A stretch of DNA of 56,224 nucleotides from Singulisphaera sp. GP187 (GCA_945861245.1 CAMAUE010000015.1:1-56224); one strand, 5' to 3'. Counted from the first letter of the stretch, positions 43,487 through 52,956 are shown. Program-made: numbers and translations. The notes: generated by a model not told the origin, from the sequence alone.

Positions 43487-44161
43487 ATGAGAAAGCTCGT
43501 ATGCTCGCTCGCGGCCTCGGCAACTTTCGCGATCGCTTTGGCAACCTCATCGAACGCCGCTCCGCCGAGTGGTAAAGGCGGCGGCGGCAAAGCGCCCCTC
43601 CCGCCCCCGCGGGTCGCCATCGCACCGGTCAAGAACGTAGCCGAGCTGAAGCCTCAGATCACGCCGATCAAACCGATCGTCGTGCAGCCGCAGATCGCAA
43701 AGATCCAGGTGCAGAAAGTCGCGCCGCCTGTCCGAATCAACGCCAACCTCGACCTTGGCTCGGTGAAGCCGACCGTGCGGATCAACTTCAACCCGGCGCC
43801 GCGCTACGTCAATTATCACCACACGCACGGCTCGCGCTTCTCGCACGGAACCTACTACCGTGGCCGAAGCCATTATCACTGGAGCTGCCAACACTGGGAT
43901 ATGCGCTACCGATGCTACTGCTATTGGGACCCGTGCTGCCGACATTGGTACTACTGGTGTCAGCCGATGCAATGCTACTACCCGGTGTCGTACTGTCCGA
44001 CCGGCAGCTACGACGGCGGCGTGCTGATCGAACCGCTGGCGCAGATTCCAGTGTACTCAAGCGATGCGGGCGAACCGGTTTCCGCTCCCGTCGGTCCAAT
44101 GACGACCGATTCCCCTACGGATGAATCGTTGCCCCCGATCCCTGCCCCGATTTTCCGCTAA
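43487..44161 (+). CDS. Secreted Cys/His/Tyr/Trp-rich protein
   Basis: This 224-residue protein has a signal peptide (MRKLVCSLAASATFAIALAT), a Pro/Lys/Val-rich linker with repeated QI-KI-QV words, and from about 105 an aromatic- and Cys-rich part: WSCQHWDMRYRCYCYWDPCC, HWYYWCQPMQCYYPVSYCP. Nine cysteines in about 60 residues plus many histidines suggest disulfide bonding or metal binding outside the cell. I do not recognise a named family. A clear AGGG lies upstream of the start. Confidence 0.7.
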   Translation: MRKLVCSLAASATFAIALATSSNAAPPSGKGGGGKAPLPPPRVAIAPVKNVAELKPQITPIKPIVVQPQIAKIQVQKVAPPVRINANLDLGSVKPTVRINFNPAPRYVNYHHTHGSRFSHGTYYRGRSHYHWSCQHWDMRYRCYCYWDPCCRHWYYWCQPMQCYYPVSYCPTGSYDGGVLIEPLAQIPVYSSDAGEPVSAPVGPMTTDSPTDESLPPIPAPIFR

Positions 44162-44631
44162 TGCCGCGTTTTCATCAGCCGCGAAGCGCAGCGCGAACCG
44201 ATGTCGCACAACACACGGGTCGCGCTAGCCTACAGCGAGCGGCCAAGGACGACGTACTCCGAGCCGCCGGGAGCCCAACGGTTCGGAGTACTACACTTTT
44301 GGGCTCGCATTCCTATTTCCTCAACATTGATGGCGTCTCATCCCAAAAACATCTCTTCCGTCCAAGTCACGCAACTCATGTTTGATATCAGCGATGCGGA
44401 TCCTCCAACCTCAACGGTGTTGGTTGAATTATTTCCGGCCGTAAGGAACCTCACAATGTAGAAGCAATTCTCTACGTTCCCGCATTCTCTGCACAAGAAC
44501 GAGGACTCCTGACTTTGGCGGGCACCGACTTTTGTCATCCCTGCAAAATTGATTGGCGATATTCTCCGCAAATCTGGTAAAATGACCGCTTACCCTCCGT
44601 CGGTTGGACGACTTTTTTCTCGAGAGTTGCC
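44162..44631. other. Intergenic region with worn repeats
   Basis: 44254-44291 is an inverted repeat (GTACTCCGAGCC with GGTTCGGAGTAC) related to the element at 38301. The region 44553-44583 may hold a promoter. I find no coding frame with a ribosome-binding site. Confidence 0.55.
44553..44583 (+). promoter_or_regulatory. Candidate promoter of the PPC-like gene
   Basis: TTGGCG (44553-44558) and TAAAAT (44578-44583) are 19 bases apart, about 48 bases upstream of the start codon. The spacer is long. Confidence 0.35.
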
Positions 44632-46923
44632 ATGCGATTTCCTGCAATGCTCATTTTGGCTGTCCTGCCATCGTTCGCTTACGCCAATCCGCCGGTCGCG
44701 GCTTACATTTTTCCTGCCGGCGGTCAGCGCGGCACGAAAGTGAACGTCCGCGTCGGCGGCCTGTTCTTGCACGAGAAATGCGGCTTCGAGATGCTTGGCC
44801 AAGGCATCACCTCGCCGAAATTCTTGACGCGCACGAAAACGGCGTGGTTTGAAGGGCCGATTCTGCCGCTGCCCGATTCGCAACGACAGGAGGATTATCC
44901 CAAAGATATGGCAGGCACAATCGCCGTCGCGCCCGATGCGCTGTCCGGCGTGCGGCATTGGCGTTTGTGGACATCGCAGGGTACGACATCGGCGCTGAAG
45001 TTCGTCGTCGGCGAGTTGCCTGAGCTTGTCGAAGAGGAAATCGACGGCGACCCGCTGCCCGTGCCGATCGCGCTGCCGATTACGATCAACGGACGCATTT
45101 TCCCGCGTGAGGATGTCGATATCTACGCCTTCCGCGCGAAAAAGGGCGAAGCGGTGCGCTGCGACGTCAACGCCGCCCGGTTGGGTTCCCCGCTCGACGC
45201 ACGACTCGAAATTCGCGACGCGCAGGGCCGTCGCCTGGCCGAATCCGACGCCGCGATGACGCTCGGCGGCGATCCGGTAATCCGCTTCATCGCACCGGCA
45301 GACGGCGAATATCAATTACGCATTGACGATGTGCGAACCCAGGGCGGCCAGGCGTTTGTTTATCGCCTTACCGTAAGCGCGGAACCGTTCGTCGATCATA
45401 TCTTTCCGCTCGGCGGCCGTCGTGGCAGCGACGTTAATATCACGCTATTCGGCCACGGCGTGCCCGCCAAACAACCAGTCACTATTCCGGCCGACGCACC
45501 ATCCGCGTTTACGTTTAGCGCTCACGCAAAAACGACGACGTCGATCACCCTCGACACCGACACCTATACGGAATACCTCGCACCGAAGGACTTCGCACAG
45601 GCTATTTCCCTGCCTGCAATTTTGAATGGCCGAATCGAAAAACCGGGCCAACTCGATGAATGGAAGATTCAGGCCAAAAAGGGCGACATCTTCGATGTCG
45701 AACTTCGCGCCGCTCGGCTCGGCTCGAAACTTGACGGCGTCATCAGCATCACCGACTCGGCAAGCAAAGAGATCGCCAGGGCCGAGGCGACGACCAGCGA
45801 CCCGTCGTTACGCTTTCAGCCGACGGCCGACGGCGAATATCGCGTACAGGTGCAGGACCGCTTCCGCTCTCGCGGTGGCTTGGACTTTGCGTATCGACTG
45901 CGCATCGCACCGCCGCCGGCACCGGACTTCCGCTTGACGTTCCCAATCGATGCCGTCACCGTGCTTCGCAAAGGAACGGGCAAGTTGAAGCTGAACGTCG
46001 AGCGCATCGGCGGATTCAAGGAGCCCATCGCGATTGAGATTCAGGGCCTGCCCGCCAATGTCTCATTCACGCCGATCGTCATCCCGGCGAATCAGGTGTC
46101 GGTCGACCTGACACTCAAAGCCGAGGAAACCGCCAAGATCGACGTCGCGCGATTGACAATCCTCGGCACGACCAAAGATGCCAAACGCACGGCCACATTG
46201 GTAAGCGTTCGCGGGCAGCCGGACCAGACAAGCGTGCTGCTCGCCATCGCGCTGCCTACGCCGTTCATTCTCAAAGGCGAATACGACATGGGTTTCGCGG
46301 CTCGTGGCGGAATGCACAAACGCAAGTACACGATCGAACGCAACGGCTATAATGGCCCGATTGAAGTGAGCCTTGCCGATCGCCAGGCACGGCATCTGCA
46401 AGGCGTCGAAGGCCCGATGTTTACCGTGCCCGCGGGTGTCAGTGAATTTACGTACTCCGCCTACCTGCCGCCGTGGATGGAAACGGGCCGAACCTGCCGG
46501 GTGTGCGTGCAAGGCGTCGGCGTGATCAAAGAACCCGATGGCAGTGAGCATCGCGTTTCGTTCAGCTCGGTGAACCAGAACGAGCAACTCGTCGCCGTCG
46601 TCGGGCCAGGCAAGCTGGCCTTGGAGACGGATCGCACGTCGTTTGCGGCGATCCCCGGCAAATCGTTTGAAATCGCGGTACGCATCAAACGCGGGCAGGG
46701 CGTTGTAGGCCCGGTTGAACTCGACATCTTGGCCTCCGCGCACATGCGCGGCATCACCGCGGCGAAGGTCACAATTGCCGCCAAAGACGAGCGCGGCACG
46801 TTGATCGTGACCTGTGCCGGGAAGCTGACGGGGCCATTCAACATGCCGATCATCGTGCGGGCGACGCTGCGGCAAAACGGCGAGCCGATCGTCGCCGAGG
46901 TGAAACTCGACGTGCAGCCGTGA
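44632..46923 (+). CDS. Large secreted protein with PPC-like beta-sandwich domains
   Basis: This 763-residue protein has a signal peptide (MRFPAMLILAVLPSFAYA). Two PPC-like domains occur at about 145-255 and 330-430, each with the pattern GRI-x-D-x-(D/E)-x(W/Y)-F-x-A-x-KG, for example GRIFPREDVDIYAFRAKKGE and GRIEKPGQLDEWKIQAKKGD, and ending DGEYQLRIDD or DGEYRVQVQD. The C-terminal half has Ig-like beta-sandwiches. Such proteins precede DUF1549/DUF1553 genes in planctomycetes and probably bind ligand at the cell surface. The next gene is of that type. Confidence 0.8.
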   Translation: MRFPAMLILAVLPSFAYANPPVAAYIFPAGGQRGTKVNVRVGGLFLHEKCGFEMLGQGITSPKFLTRTKTAWFEGPILPLPDSQRQEDYPKDMAGTIAVAPDALSGVRHWRLWTSQGTTSALKFVVGELPELVEEEIDGDPLPVPIALPITINGRIFPREDVDIYAFRAKKGEAVRCDVNAARLGSPLDARLEIRDAQGRRLAESDAAMTLGGDPVIRFIAPADGEYQLRIDDVRTQGGQAFVYRLTVSAEPFVDHIFPLGGRRGSDVNITLFGHGVPAKQPVTIPADAPSAFTFSAHAKTTTSITLDTDTYTEYLAPKDFAQAISLPAILNGRIEKPGQLDEWKIQAKKGDIFDVELRAARLGSKLDGVISITDSASKEIARAEATTSDPSLRFQPTADGEYRVQVQDRFRSRGGLDFAYRLRIAPPPAPDFRLTFPIDAVTVLRKGTGKLKLNVERIGGFKEPIAIEIQGLPANVSFTPIVIPANQVSVDLTLKAEETAKIDVARLTILGTTKDAKRTATLVSVRGQPDQTSVLLAIALPTPFILKGEYDMGFAARGGMHKRKYTIERNGYNGPIEVSLADRQARHLQGVEGPMFTVPAGVSEFTYSAYLPPWMETGRTCRVCVQGVGVIKEPDGSEHRVSFSSVNQNEQLVAVVGPGKLALETDRTSFAAIPGKSFEIAVRIKRGQGVVGPVELDILASAHMRGITAAKVTIAAKDERGTLIVTCAGKLTGPFNMPIIVRATLRQNGEPIVAEVKLDVQP

Positions 46924-46934
46924 TGGTCGATCGC

Positions 46935-47023
46935 GTTTAGCCGCTCGCCTTTGGCGAGCGCGGACGCGATGTTTCACGTCACAATTAGTATCGTCCGCGC
47001 TCGCCGAAGGCGAGCGGCTAAAC
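46935..47023. repeat. Family 2 palindromic element
   Basis: GTTTAGCCGCTCGCCTTTGG pairs with CCGAAGGCGAGCGGCTAAAC. One T-G mismatch lies in the small loop stem. It ends directly at the next gene. Confidence 0.92.
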
Positions 47024-47036
47024 GATGGGATACGTG

Positions 47037-49502
47037 ATGCGTCGTTACATCTTCATTTTCCTCGGTTGCCTTGGTGCCGCGCCGATCCACGGGCAACCGC
47101 CGATGAAAATCGACTTCCGCCGTGATGTCGTGCCGATCCTGGATGTGCGGTGCTTCTCCTGCCATCGCGGCACTGAGGCGACGGCGAGCTATCGCCTTGA
47201 TCTTCGCGCGGAATTGCTCGGCGAGACGACAGGCAAGCCGCTCGTGAAGGTCGGCGATAGCGCGAAGAGTCGGCTCATTCTCGCGGTGCAGGGGAAGATT
47301 CCGAACAAGCTGATGCCTCGCAAAGGCCCGCTGTTGACGCCACGGGAGATAGCGATCCTGCGGGCGTGGATCGACCAGGGGTTGGCGTGGGACGATAAGC
47401 TGTTTCCCGCTCAAGCGAAATCGGATCACTGGGCGTTTCAGCCGATTCGTGCCCCGGCGATTCCGAAGGTGAAAGACGTAGCGAATCCGATCGACGCTTT
47501 CATCGCCGTCAAACATCGCGAAATCGGGCTGACGCCGGCTCCGCCTGCTGATGCGCGAACGCTATTGCGCCGCATGACTCTTGACCTGACGGGGTTGCCA
47601 CCGACACTACGCGAAATTGATGGTTTCGGATTGAAGATTGCCGATTTGAAATCATCAATCTCCAATCATCATTCATCAATTCTGATCGATCGCTTGCTGA
47701 ACAGTCCGCACTATGGCGAACGCTGGGGCCGACACTGGCTCGACGTCGCACGGTTCGCCGAATCCGAGGGCTATGAAAGCAATCACCTCCGAGCGTTTGC
47801 CTGGCGGTATCGCGATTGGGTCGTGCGGGCGTTCAATGACGACATGCCGTTCGGCGATTTCGTTCGTGCCCAAATCGCCGGCGATGAAATCGCACCGCTC
47901 TCCGATGCCAATATCATCGCCACGGGCTTCCTGGCCTCGGCACGCCTATCCAGCAACGAAGAGGACCGCTTACGGCAACGCAACGATATCCACGTCGATA
48001 TCGTCAACACCACCGCGAGTGCCTTCCTCGGCCTGACGATGCAATGCGCTCAGTGCCATAATCACAAGTTCGACCCGATTACCGCCCGCGACTACTACCG
48101 CTTCATGGGTTACTTCGTCAAAGGCCAGCCAGCCAATCTGGCGTTGCGCGATCCGAGCTTGTGGAAGAAGTACGAAGCCAAAAAGTCCAAAGGTTTCGAC
48201 GAGGCATTGACGGAACGCGACACACTGTTCGCGCTAGGCCAAGAGCGCAAATACGAGGAAGTTCGCAAAGGTCTTTCACCTAATCAGGTTCGCGCTTTAT
48301 CGCTGGCCCGACATGACCGCACGCCGGACGAGGACAAACTGGCGCGCGAAGCCGATCTGTTGTTCCAGTTCACGGCTGGGCATTATGAACGCATGCTAAA
48401 CGCCGACGAGAAGAAGCGTTACGACGCTGCCAAGAAAATGGTCGCCGAGCTGGAGAAGACGATGCTGGAGAAGCCGCAAACGTTCGGCTATTTTTCGCCG
48501 GGTACGAGTCCGCATGCGGTGACGGTGCTGCCGATGAAGGGCTTCTACCCGCTGCCGTACTCGCCGAAGAATTTGGCCGCCGCGAAGCCGATCTTGTTTG
48601 AAGCCGGCGACGTGCACAAACCGGCGTTCGTCGTCGATACCGGTTGGCCGATCATGCTCCCTTCTCCCTCCGGGAGAGGGGTCGCGCGTGAGGGAAGCAC
48701 GGCCTCACGCCTCGACCTCGCAAATTGGCTCACGAGCGAACAAAATTCGCTCACCGCACGCGTCTATGTCAATCGAATTTGGCAGTATCACTTCGGTCGT
48801 GGGCTGGTAGCGACCGCCAGCGACTTCGGCGTCAAAGGCGCACCACCAACGCATCCCGAATTGCTTGATTGGCTGGCGGCCGAGTTGCTGCGAACCGGCA
48901 GCACCAAGCACATCCATCGGCTGATTCTGTCGTCCAATGGTTACCGACAAGCATCCGCAAATGATCCGGTGAACGCTAAACGCGATCCCGACAATCGCTA
49001 CCTCTGGCGCTGGTCGCCCCGACGACTCGAGGCCGAGGCGCTGCGCGATAGCTGGCTGGCGGCGGCGGGCGATCTCGATCGCACCATTGGCGGGCCGAGC
49101 ATCGCGGACGACAAGACGACCCGGCGATCGCTCTACCTTTTGCAAAAGCGCGATCAGCCGGCGTATCATCAGCGCTTGTTCGATGGCCCCATCGCGATGA
49201 CAGAGAGTTGCGCCAAACGGGAAACGACAACCGTCGCGCTGCAACCGCTCTATTTGCTCAACAGCGACTTCGCCTTGGCTCGCGCGAAATCACTGGCAGG
49301 TCGCGTCGTGAAGTCGGCGGGCGATGATCGCACGAAGCAAATCGCCGCCGTGTATCGCGCAACCCTTGGCCGCGAACCCGACGAACACGAACGCACGCTG
49401 GGCCTGCGCTTCTTCGAGCGATTGACATCGCAACCGGGCAACGCCTTGACGCAGTATTGCCAGGCGATTTTGAACCTGAACGAGTTTGCTTATATCGAAT
49501 AA
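47037..49502 (+). CDS. DUF1549/DUF1553 cytochrome-like secreted protein
   Basis: This protein of about 821 residues has a signal peptide (MRRYIFIFLGCLGAAPIHG) and a PSCyt1 haem motif, CFSCHRGTE, near residue 38. The DUF1549 domain follows with LPPTLREID, PHYGERWGRHWLDVARFAES and a second CxxCH, MQCAQCHNHKFDPI. DUF1553 occupies the C-terminal third: LTARVYVNRIWQYHFGRGLV and DNRYLWRWSPRRLEAEALRD. Two low-complexity inserts (about residues 198-214 and 541-553) are encoded by repeat-like DNA. I chose the ATG at 47037; the one at 47025 abuts the repeat. The next gene is DUF1501, its usual partner. Confidence 0.93.
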   Translation: MRRYIFIFLGCLGAAPIHGQPPMKIDFRRDVVPILDVRCFSCHRGTEATASYRLDLRAELLGETTGKPLVKVGDSAKSRLILAVQGKIPNKLMPRKGPLLTPREIAILRAWIDQGLAWDDKLFPAQAKSDHWAFQPIRAPAIPKVKDVANPIDAFIAVKHREIGLTPAPPADARTLLRRMTLDLTGLPPTLREIDGFGLKIADLKSSISNHHSSILIDRLLNSPHYGERWGRHWLDVARFAESEGYESNHLRAFAWRYRDWVVRAFNDDMPFGDFVRAQIAGDEIAPLSDANIIATGFLASARLSSNEEDRLRQRNDIHVDIVNTTASAFLGLTMQCAQCHNHKFDPITARDYYRFMGYFVKGQPANLALRDPSLWKKYEAKKSKGFDEALTERDTLFALGQERKYEEVRKGLSPNQVRALSLARHDRTPDEDKLAREADLLFQFTAGHYERMLNADEKKRYDAAKKMVAELEKTMLEKPQTFGYFSPGTSPHAVTVLPMKGFYPLPYSPKNLAAAKPILFEAGDVHKPAFVVDTGWPIMLPSPSGRGVAREGSTASRLDLANWLTSEQNSLTARVYVNRIWQYHFGRGLVATASDFGVKGAPPTHPELLDWLAAELLRTGSTKHIHRLILSSNGYRQASANDPVNAKRDPDNRYLWRWSPRRLEAEALRDSWLAAAGDLDRTIGGPSIADDKTTRRSLYLLQKRDQPAYHQRLFDGPIAMTESCAKRETTTVALQPLYLLNSDFALARAKSLAGRVVKSAGDDRTKQIAAVYRATLGREPDEHERTLGLRFFERLTSQPGNALTQYCQAILNLNEFAYIE
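47628..47678. repeat. In-frame GATTG/CATCAATC repeat in the DUF1549 gene
   Basis: GGATTGAAGATTGCCGATTT and AATCATCATTCATCA words encode GLKIADLKSSISNHHSS between LREIDGF and ILIDRLLNSPHYGERW, where relatives have a short loop. Confidence 0.75.
48656..48694. repeat. In-frame palindromic repeat in the DUF1553 part
   Basis: CCCTTCTCCCTCCGGGAGAG and a following GTGAGGG form a widespread type of bacterial intergenic repeat, here read in frame as LPSPSGRGVAREG before the conserved LANWLTSEQN block. Confidence 0.75.
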
Positions 49503-49506
49503 CAGT

Positions 49507-49561
49507 TAGCCCGCCATTTATGGCGGGTTTGCTTCGGAGACCCGCCATAAATGGCGGGCTA
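49507..49561. repeat. Family 4 palindromic element
   Basis: TAGCCCGCCATTTATGGCGG is mirrored by CCGCCATAAATGGCGGGCTA. It matches 28556-28614 except for a paired G-to-T and C-to-A change in the arm cores. Confidence 0.92.
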
Positions 49562-49564
49562 TAT

Positions 49565-50941
49565 ATGAGCGTGTCCATAATTTCTCGCCGCGAGATGTTG
49601 GCCCGTGCGGGGTGCGGGTTTGGCTTGCTCGCGCTGGCCGATCTGCTCAAGGCCGACGAAGCCATGCACACGCTCACGCCACGGCCTGACGCCAAGGCGC
49701 GCAGCGTCATCTTCCTCTTCATGGGCGGCGGGCCAAGCCAGGTCGATACCTTCGATCCCAAGCCGCTCTTGACGCGTCTCCACGGCGGCACGGTTCCCGC
49801 CAGCATTGCCCAGAGCATTCCACGCATCGCGCGGTCGCCCCTCAATGATCTGTTCGGCTCTCCTTATCGCTTTCATCGCCACGGCCAAAGCGGCATCGAG
49901 GTGTCCGAGATATTCCCGCATATCGCTCGGCACGTCGATGATCTGTGCATCCTCCGCAGCTGCCGACATGACAGCCCGATCCACGCTCCCGCTGAATATC
50001 TCGCCACCACCGGCACGCAGATCGGCGATCGGCCCAGCATCGGCGCGTGGGTGCACTATGGCCTTGGCTCGGAGAACCAGAATCTCCCCGGCTTCATCGT
50101 CATGAAAGCCGGCGAGACTGGCCGACCCGTCGCCTGGGCCTCCGGGTTTCTGCCTGCTCGCCACCAAGGAACCATCGTCGAATCGACCGGCATCTCCCAT
50201 TCATCGCTGCCCACCGGCGTTCGAGCGGACGAGCGCGAAGCCCAGCTCGACCTGCTCGATCAACTCAATCGCCGGCATCTCGAACGCCACGCAGGCAACA
50301 GCGAACTCGAAGCCCGCATCCGCTCCTACGAACTCGCCTTTCGCATGCAAACCGCCGGCCCGGAGGCGTTCGATCTGGCACGCGAAACGCAGGAGACGAA
50401 GAACCTCTACGGCATCGGTAATACCGACACCAACGAGTTCGGCACGATGTGTCTCCTCGCTCGACGTTTCGTCGAACGAGGCGTGCGTTTCATCCAGCTC
50501 CGCTCCGGCGGCTGGGACGCACATGGCAACCTCATCGCCAACCACACGCCACAAGCATTGAAGACCGACAAGCCGATCGCCGGTTTGATGGCCGACCTGA
50601 AGCGCCGCGGCATGCTCGACCAGACGCTGATCGTCTGGGGCGGCGAGTTCGGCCGCACGCCCGCAGCCGAAAATCGTGAGAAGTTTCCAGGCCGAAATCA
50701 TTCGCCATCGGGTTATTCGATGTGGCTCGCCGGCGGCGGCGTCAAAGGCGGGCAGGTCATCGGCGCCACCGATCCGATCGGCTACGCGGCAATCGAACGC
50801 CCGATCCATCCGAACGATCTGCACGCCACCATCCTGCACGCGCTCGGCGTCAACCAGCATCGCCTCGTCTATCGCCATAACAATCGCAACGAGCTCGCAA
50901 CCGTCAACGGCGGCGAAGTGATCGGCGAAGTGTTTGCGTAA
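49565..50941 (+). CDS. DUF1501 secreted protein
   Basis: This 458-residue protein has a twin-arginine-like leader (SRREMLARAGCGFGLLALAD). The DUF1501 domain, related to sulfatases and alkaline phosphatases, shows SVIFLFMGGGPSQVDTFDPK, LRSCRHDSPIHAP, RSGGWDAHGNLIANHTPQAL, and VWGGEFGRTPAAENREKFPG with GRNHSPSGYSMWLAGG. These hold several potential metal ligands. It starts a few bases after the repeat and is the usual partner of DUF1549/DUF1553 proteins. Reading upstream through the repeat stays open but is surely not coding. Confidence 0.93.
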   Translation: MSVSIISRREMLARAGCGFGLLALADLLKADEAMHTLTPRPDAKARSVIFLFMGGGPSQVDTFDPKPLLTRLHGGTVPASIAQSIPRIARSPLNDLFGSPYRFHRHGQSGIEVSEIFPHIARHVDDLCILRSCRHDSPIHAPAEYLATTGTQIGDRPSIGAWVHYGLGSENQNLPGFIVMKAGETGRPVAWASGFLPARHQGTIVESTGISHSSLPTGVRADEREAQLDLLDQLNRRHLERHAGNSELEARIRSYELAFRMQTAGPEAFDLARETQETKNLYGIGNTDTNEFGTMCLLARRFVERGVRFIQLRSGGWDAHGNLIANHTPQALKTDKPIAGLMADLKRRGMLDQTLIVWGGEFGRTPAAENREKFPGRNHSPSGYSMWLAGGGVKGGQVIGATDPIGYAAIERPIHPNDLHATILHALGVNQHRLVYRHNNRNELATVNGGEVIGEVFA

Positions 50942-50946
50942 TCATT

Positions 50947-51035
50947 GTTTAGCCGCTCGCCTTTGGCGAGCGCGGGCGGCGTCCAACGTTCGGCAAATCG
51001 ACACGTTCGCGCTCGCCAAAGGCGAGCGGCTAAAC
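50947..51035. repeat. Family 2 palindromic element
   Basis: GTTTAGCCGCTCGCCTTTGG pairs perfectly with CCAAAGGCGAGCGGCTAAAC. The two arms are separated by about 45 bases. Confidence 0.92.
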
Positions 51036-51048
51036 GGGGGGATTTATC

Positions 51049-52956
51049 ATGCGAATCGGAATCGGTATCTTCGTCGCCTTCACCATCATCAACGTCGCGT
51101 CGGCCCAGCCCGGCACGTCGCTGCAACAGGACGCCAACACCTGGGTCAAGCGCAGCCCGCTCAAAAGCGGTCCGCCGTCGCCGATGCTTGGCTACGAAGG
51201 CTCGTTCGGCTACGACACCAGGCTCAAACTGCTCGTTCGCTGGGCGGGGCACAACCAGGGCGGCGGCGGTGAGCAGAATGCCGAGACCTGGACCTACAAC
51301 CCGGCGACCGCCAAGTGGACGCTGAAAGAACCGAACACCTCGCCGCCCGGCGCCTGCTGCAATGCACAGAATCTGTATGATCCGGTCACCGGGCGATTCC
51401 TGCGCTTCCCCGCCTTCTCCGGCAGCCATGGCTGGCACTGGTTCCGCGAGAATTATCTCAGCAACACTTCGGTCTGGAGCTACGATATCGCCAGCAACAC
51501 CTGGCGCGACATGCGTCCCGTGCCCACGTTGCATCCGCGCCCGCTGCGTTGCGCGTCGTGGGATAGCGATCATCAAGTCGTCGTCATCTTTGGCGGCGAA
51601 GGCTCCAACGACGGCACCATCGTCTATGACCCCTACGACAACTTCTGGGTTCGTATGCTGCCCAAAACCAAGCAGCCGGCCGCACGCTCAGCGGGTACGA
51701 TGGCGTATCACAAATCGATGAAAAGGCACATCCTGTTCGGCACTCAGTTCAGCGACGATCCGCACACCTGGGCCTATGATCTCACGAAGAACGAATGGAC
51801 CGACCTCAGGCCGACGACCATGCCGCCGACCGATAAGAATGATGCCGTGCTTGCGTATGACGAGTTCAGCGATGTCATCGTCGCGTCCGTTCGCGCTCAA
51901 GGCAAAGTCGAAGGCGACGACGGCTGGCACTACGAAACTTGGGTCTACGAGCACACGAAGAACACCTGGGCCAAGATGAACCCGAAAGCCGAACCGCCCG
52001 GCGGCGGGCAACGTCGTCGCATCATGGCGGCGATTCCCGATCAGAACGTCATCCTCATGGAGAACTATGTCAACCCGCCGCAACGTGTACCAGGCGTCGA
52101 TCGCGAGCAGCAGATTTGGACGTATCGCTACGGGCTGAAACCGAAGAGCGCTCAGGTTGCGGAGACGCCGAAGCCGCGCAACAAGCCGCCGCTCGTGGAG
52201 GACGTGATCGCATCGGTTCGATCGGCAACGAAAGTCGAACTGCGCTGGCCGGCTTCCAAGGCCGCGGGTGTCGTCGGATATGTGGTCGAACGCGCACCTG
52301 TTGAAGTATTCACCGAGGACCAAATCATTCGTTTGCGCAAGGACACGGCCCCGCTCGAGAAGCCGTCGGTTGGCGCGATCAAGGCGATTGGCGTGTTCAG
52401 TCGCCTGACGCCGAGACCGATCCTCGGAACGGAATTTACCGACATCCTCATTGATCTCAAACAACAAGCGCCGCTGTCCGACGAACAGTATCGCCATCGC
52501 TTCGCGGGAAGCCAACTTTTCGACACGGCCAAGCCGTACCGCTTCGCCGTCTACGCATATCGCATTCGCGCTGTCAACAAGACGGGCGTCGAATCGGGCG
52601 CGGGGCCATATGTTCTGACGATCCCGTCGTCGCCGAAGGCGGTGTTGGCGAAGGAAGACGGCGTGAAGTGTCATTTGAAATGGGACACGAGCGTTGAGGC
52701 GGACATCGTGGGCTATCGCGTCTATCGCATGGAGTCGCCGCGCATCAACGGCGCGGGGCAACCCGTGACGCGCGTGACGGGCGACCCCGTGAAAGAGAAT
52801 CGCTTCATCGACACGAACAAGAACAAGGACACGCGCCGGTACTGGATCGTCGCCGTCGATGCGCTGGGACAGGAAGGGATCCCATCGGCGCCGGTGTGGT
52901 TTGAACGGCAGTACAAGGACTTGTACAAGAAGTTTACGGGCGAATGGCATCAGTAG
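51049..52956 (+). CDS. Secreted kelch-type propeller with fibronectin type III domains
   Basis: This 635-residue protein has a signal peptide (MRIGIGIFVAFTIINVASA). Residues of about 40-365 form a kelch-type propeller: ETWTYNPATAKWTLKEPNTS, SVWSYDIASNTWRDMRPVPT, THTWAYDLTKNEWTDL-like and HYETWVYEHTKNTWAKMNPK repeats. About 375-530 and 530-625 are FN3-like domains (KVELRWPASKAAGVVGYVVE; KCHLKWDTSVEADIVGYRVY). It probably binds carbohydrate or protein outside the cell. A family 2 palindrome separates it from the DUF1501 gene, but the same-strand order suggests coordinated use. Confidence 0.85.
   Translation: MRIGIGIFVAFTIINVASAQPGTSLQQDANTWVKRSPLKSGPPSPMLGYEGSFGYDTRLKLLVRWAGHNQGGGGEQNAETWTYNPATAKWTLKEPNTSPPGACCNAQNLYDPVTGRFLRFPAFSGSHGWHWFRENYLSNTSVWSYDIASNTWRDMRPVPTLHPRPLRCASWDSDHQVVVIFGGEGSNDGTIVYDPYDNFWVRMLPKTKQPAARSAGTMAYHKSMKRHILFGTQFSDDPHTWAYDLTKNEWTDLRPTTMPPTDKNDAVLAYDEFSDVIVASVRAQGKVEGDDGWHYETWVYEHTKNTWAKMNPKAEPPGGGQRRRIMAAIPDQNVILMENYVNPPQRVPGVDREQQIWTYRYGLKPKSAQVAETPKPRNKPPLVEDVIASVRSATKVELRWPASKAAGVVGYVVERAPVEVFTEDQIIRLRKDTAPLEKPSVGAIKAIGVFSRLTPRPILGTEFTDILIDLKQQAPLSDEQYRHRFAGSQLFDTAKPYRFAVYAYRIRAVNKTGVESGAGPYVLTIPSSPKAVLAKEDGVKCHLKWDTSVEADIVGYRVYRMESPRINGAGQPVTRVTGDPVKENRFIDTNKNKDTRRYWIVAVDALGQEGIPSAPVWFERQYKDLYKKFTGEWHQ

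Noticed and set aside
45511-45535. Family 1-like word GTTTACGTTTAGCGCTCACG inside the PPC-like gene
   Set aside because: Only a single arm matches (the variant at 39428), it has no partner arm nearby and the encoded residues fit the domain, so chance or an old insertion cannot be separated.
49457-49564. Longer N-terminus for the DUF1501 protein reading through the family 4 palindrome
   Set aside because: It would overlap the end of the previous gene and place residues before the twin-arginine-like leader; the ATG at 49565 fits the family.
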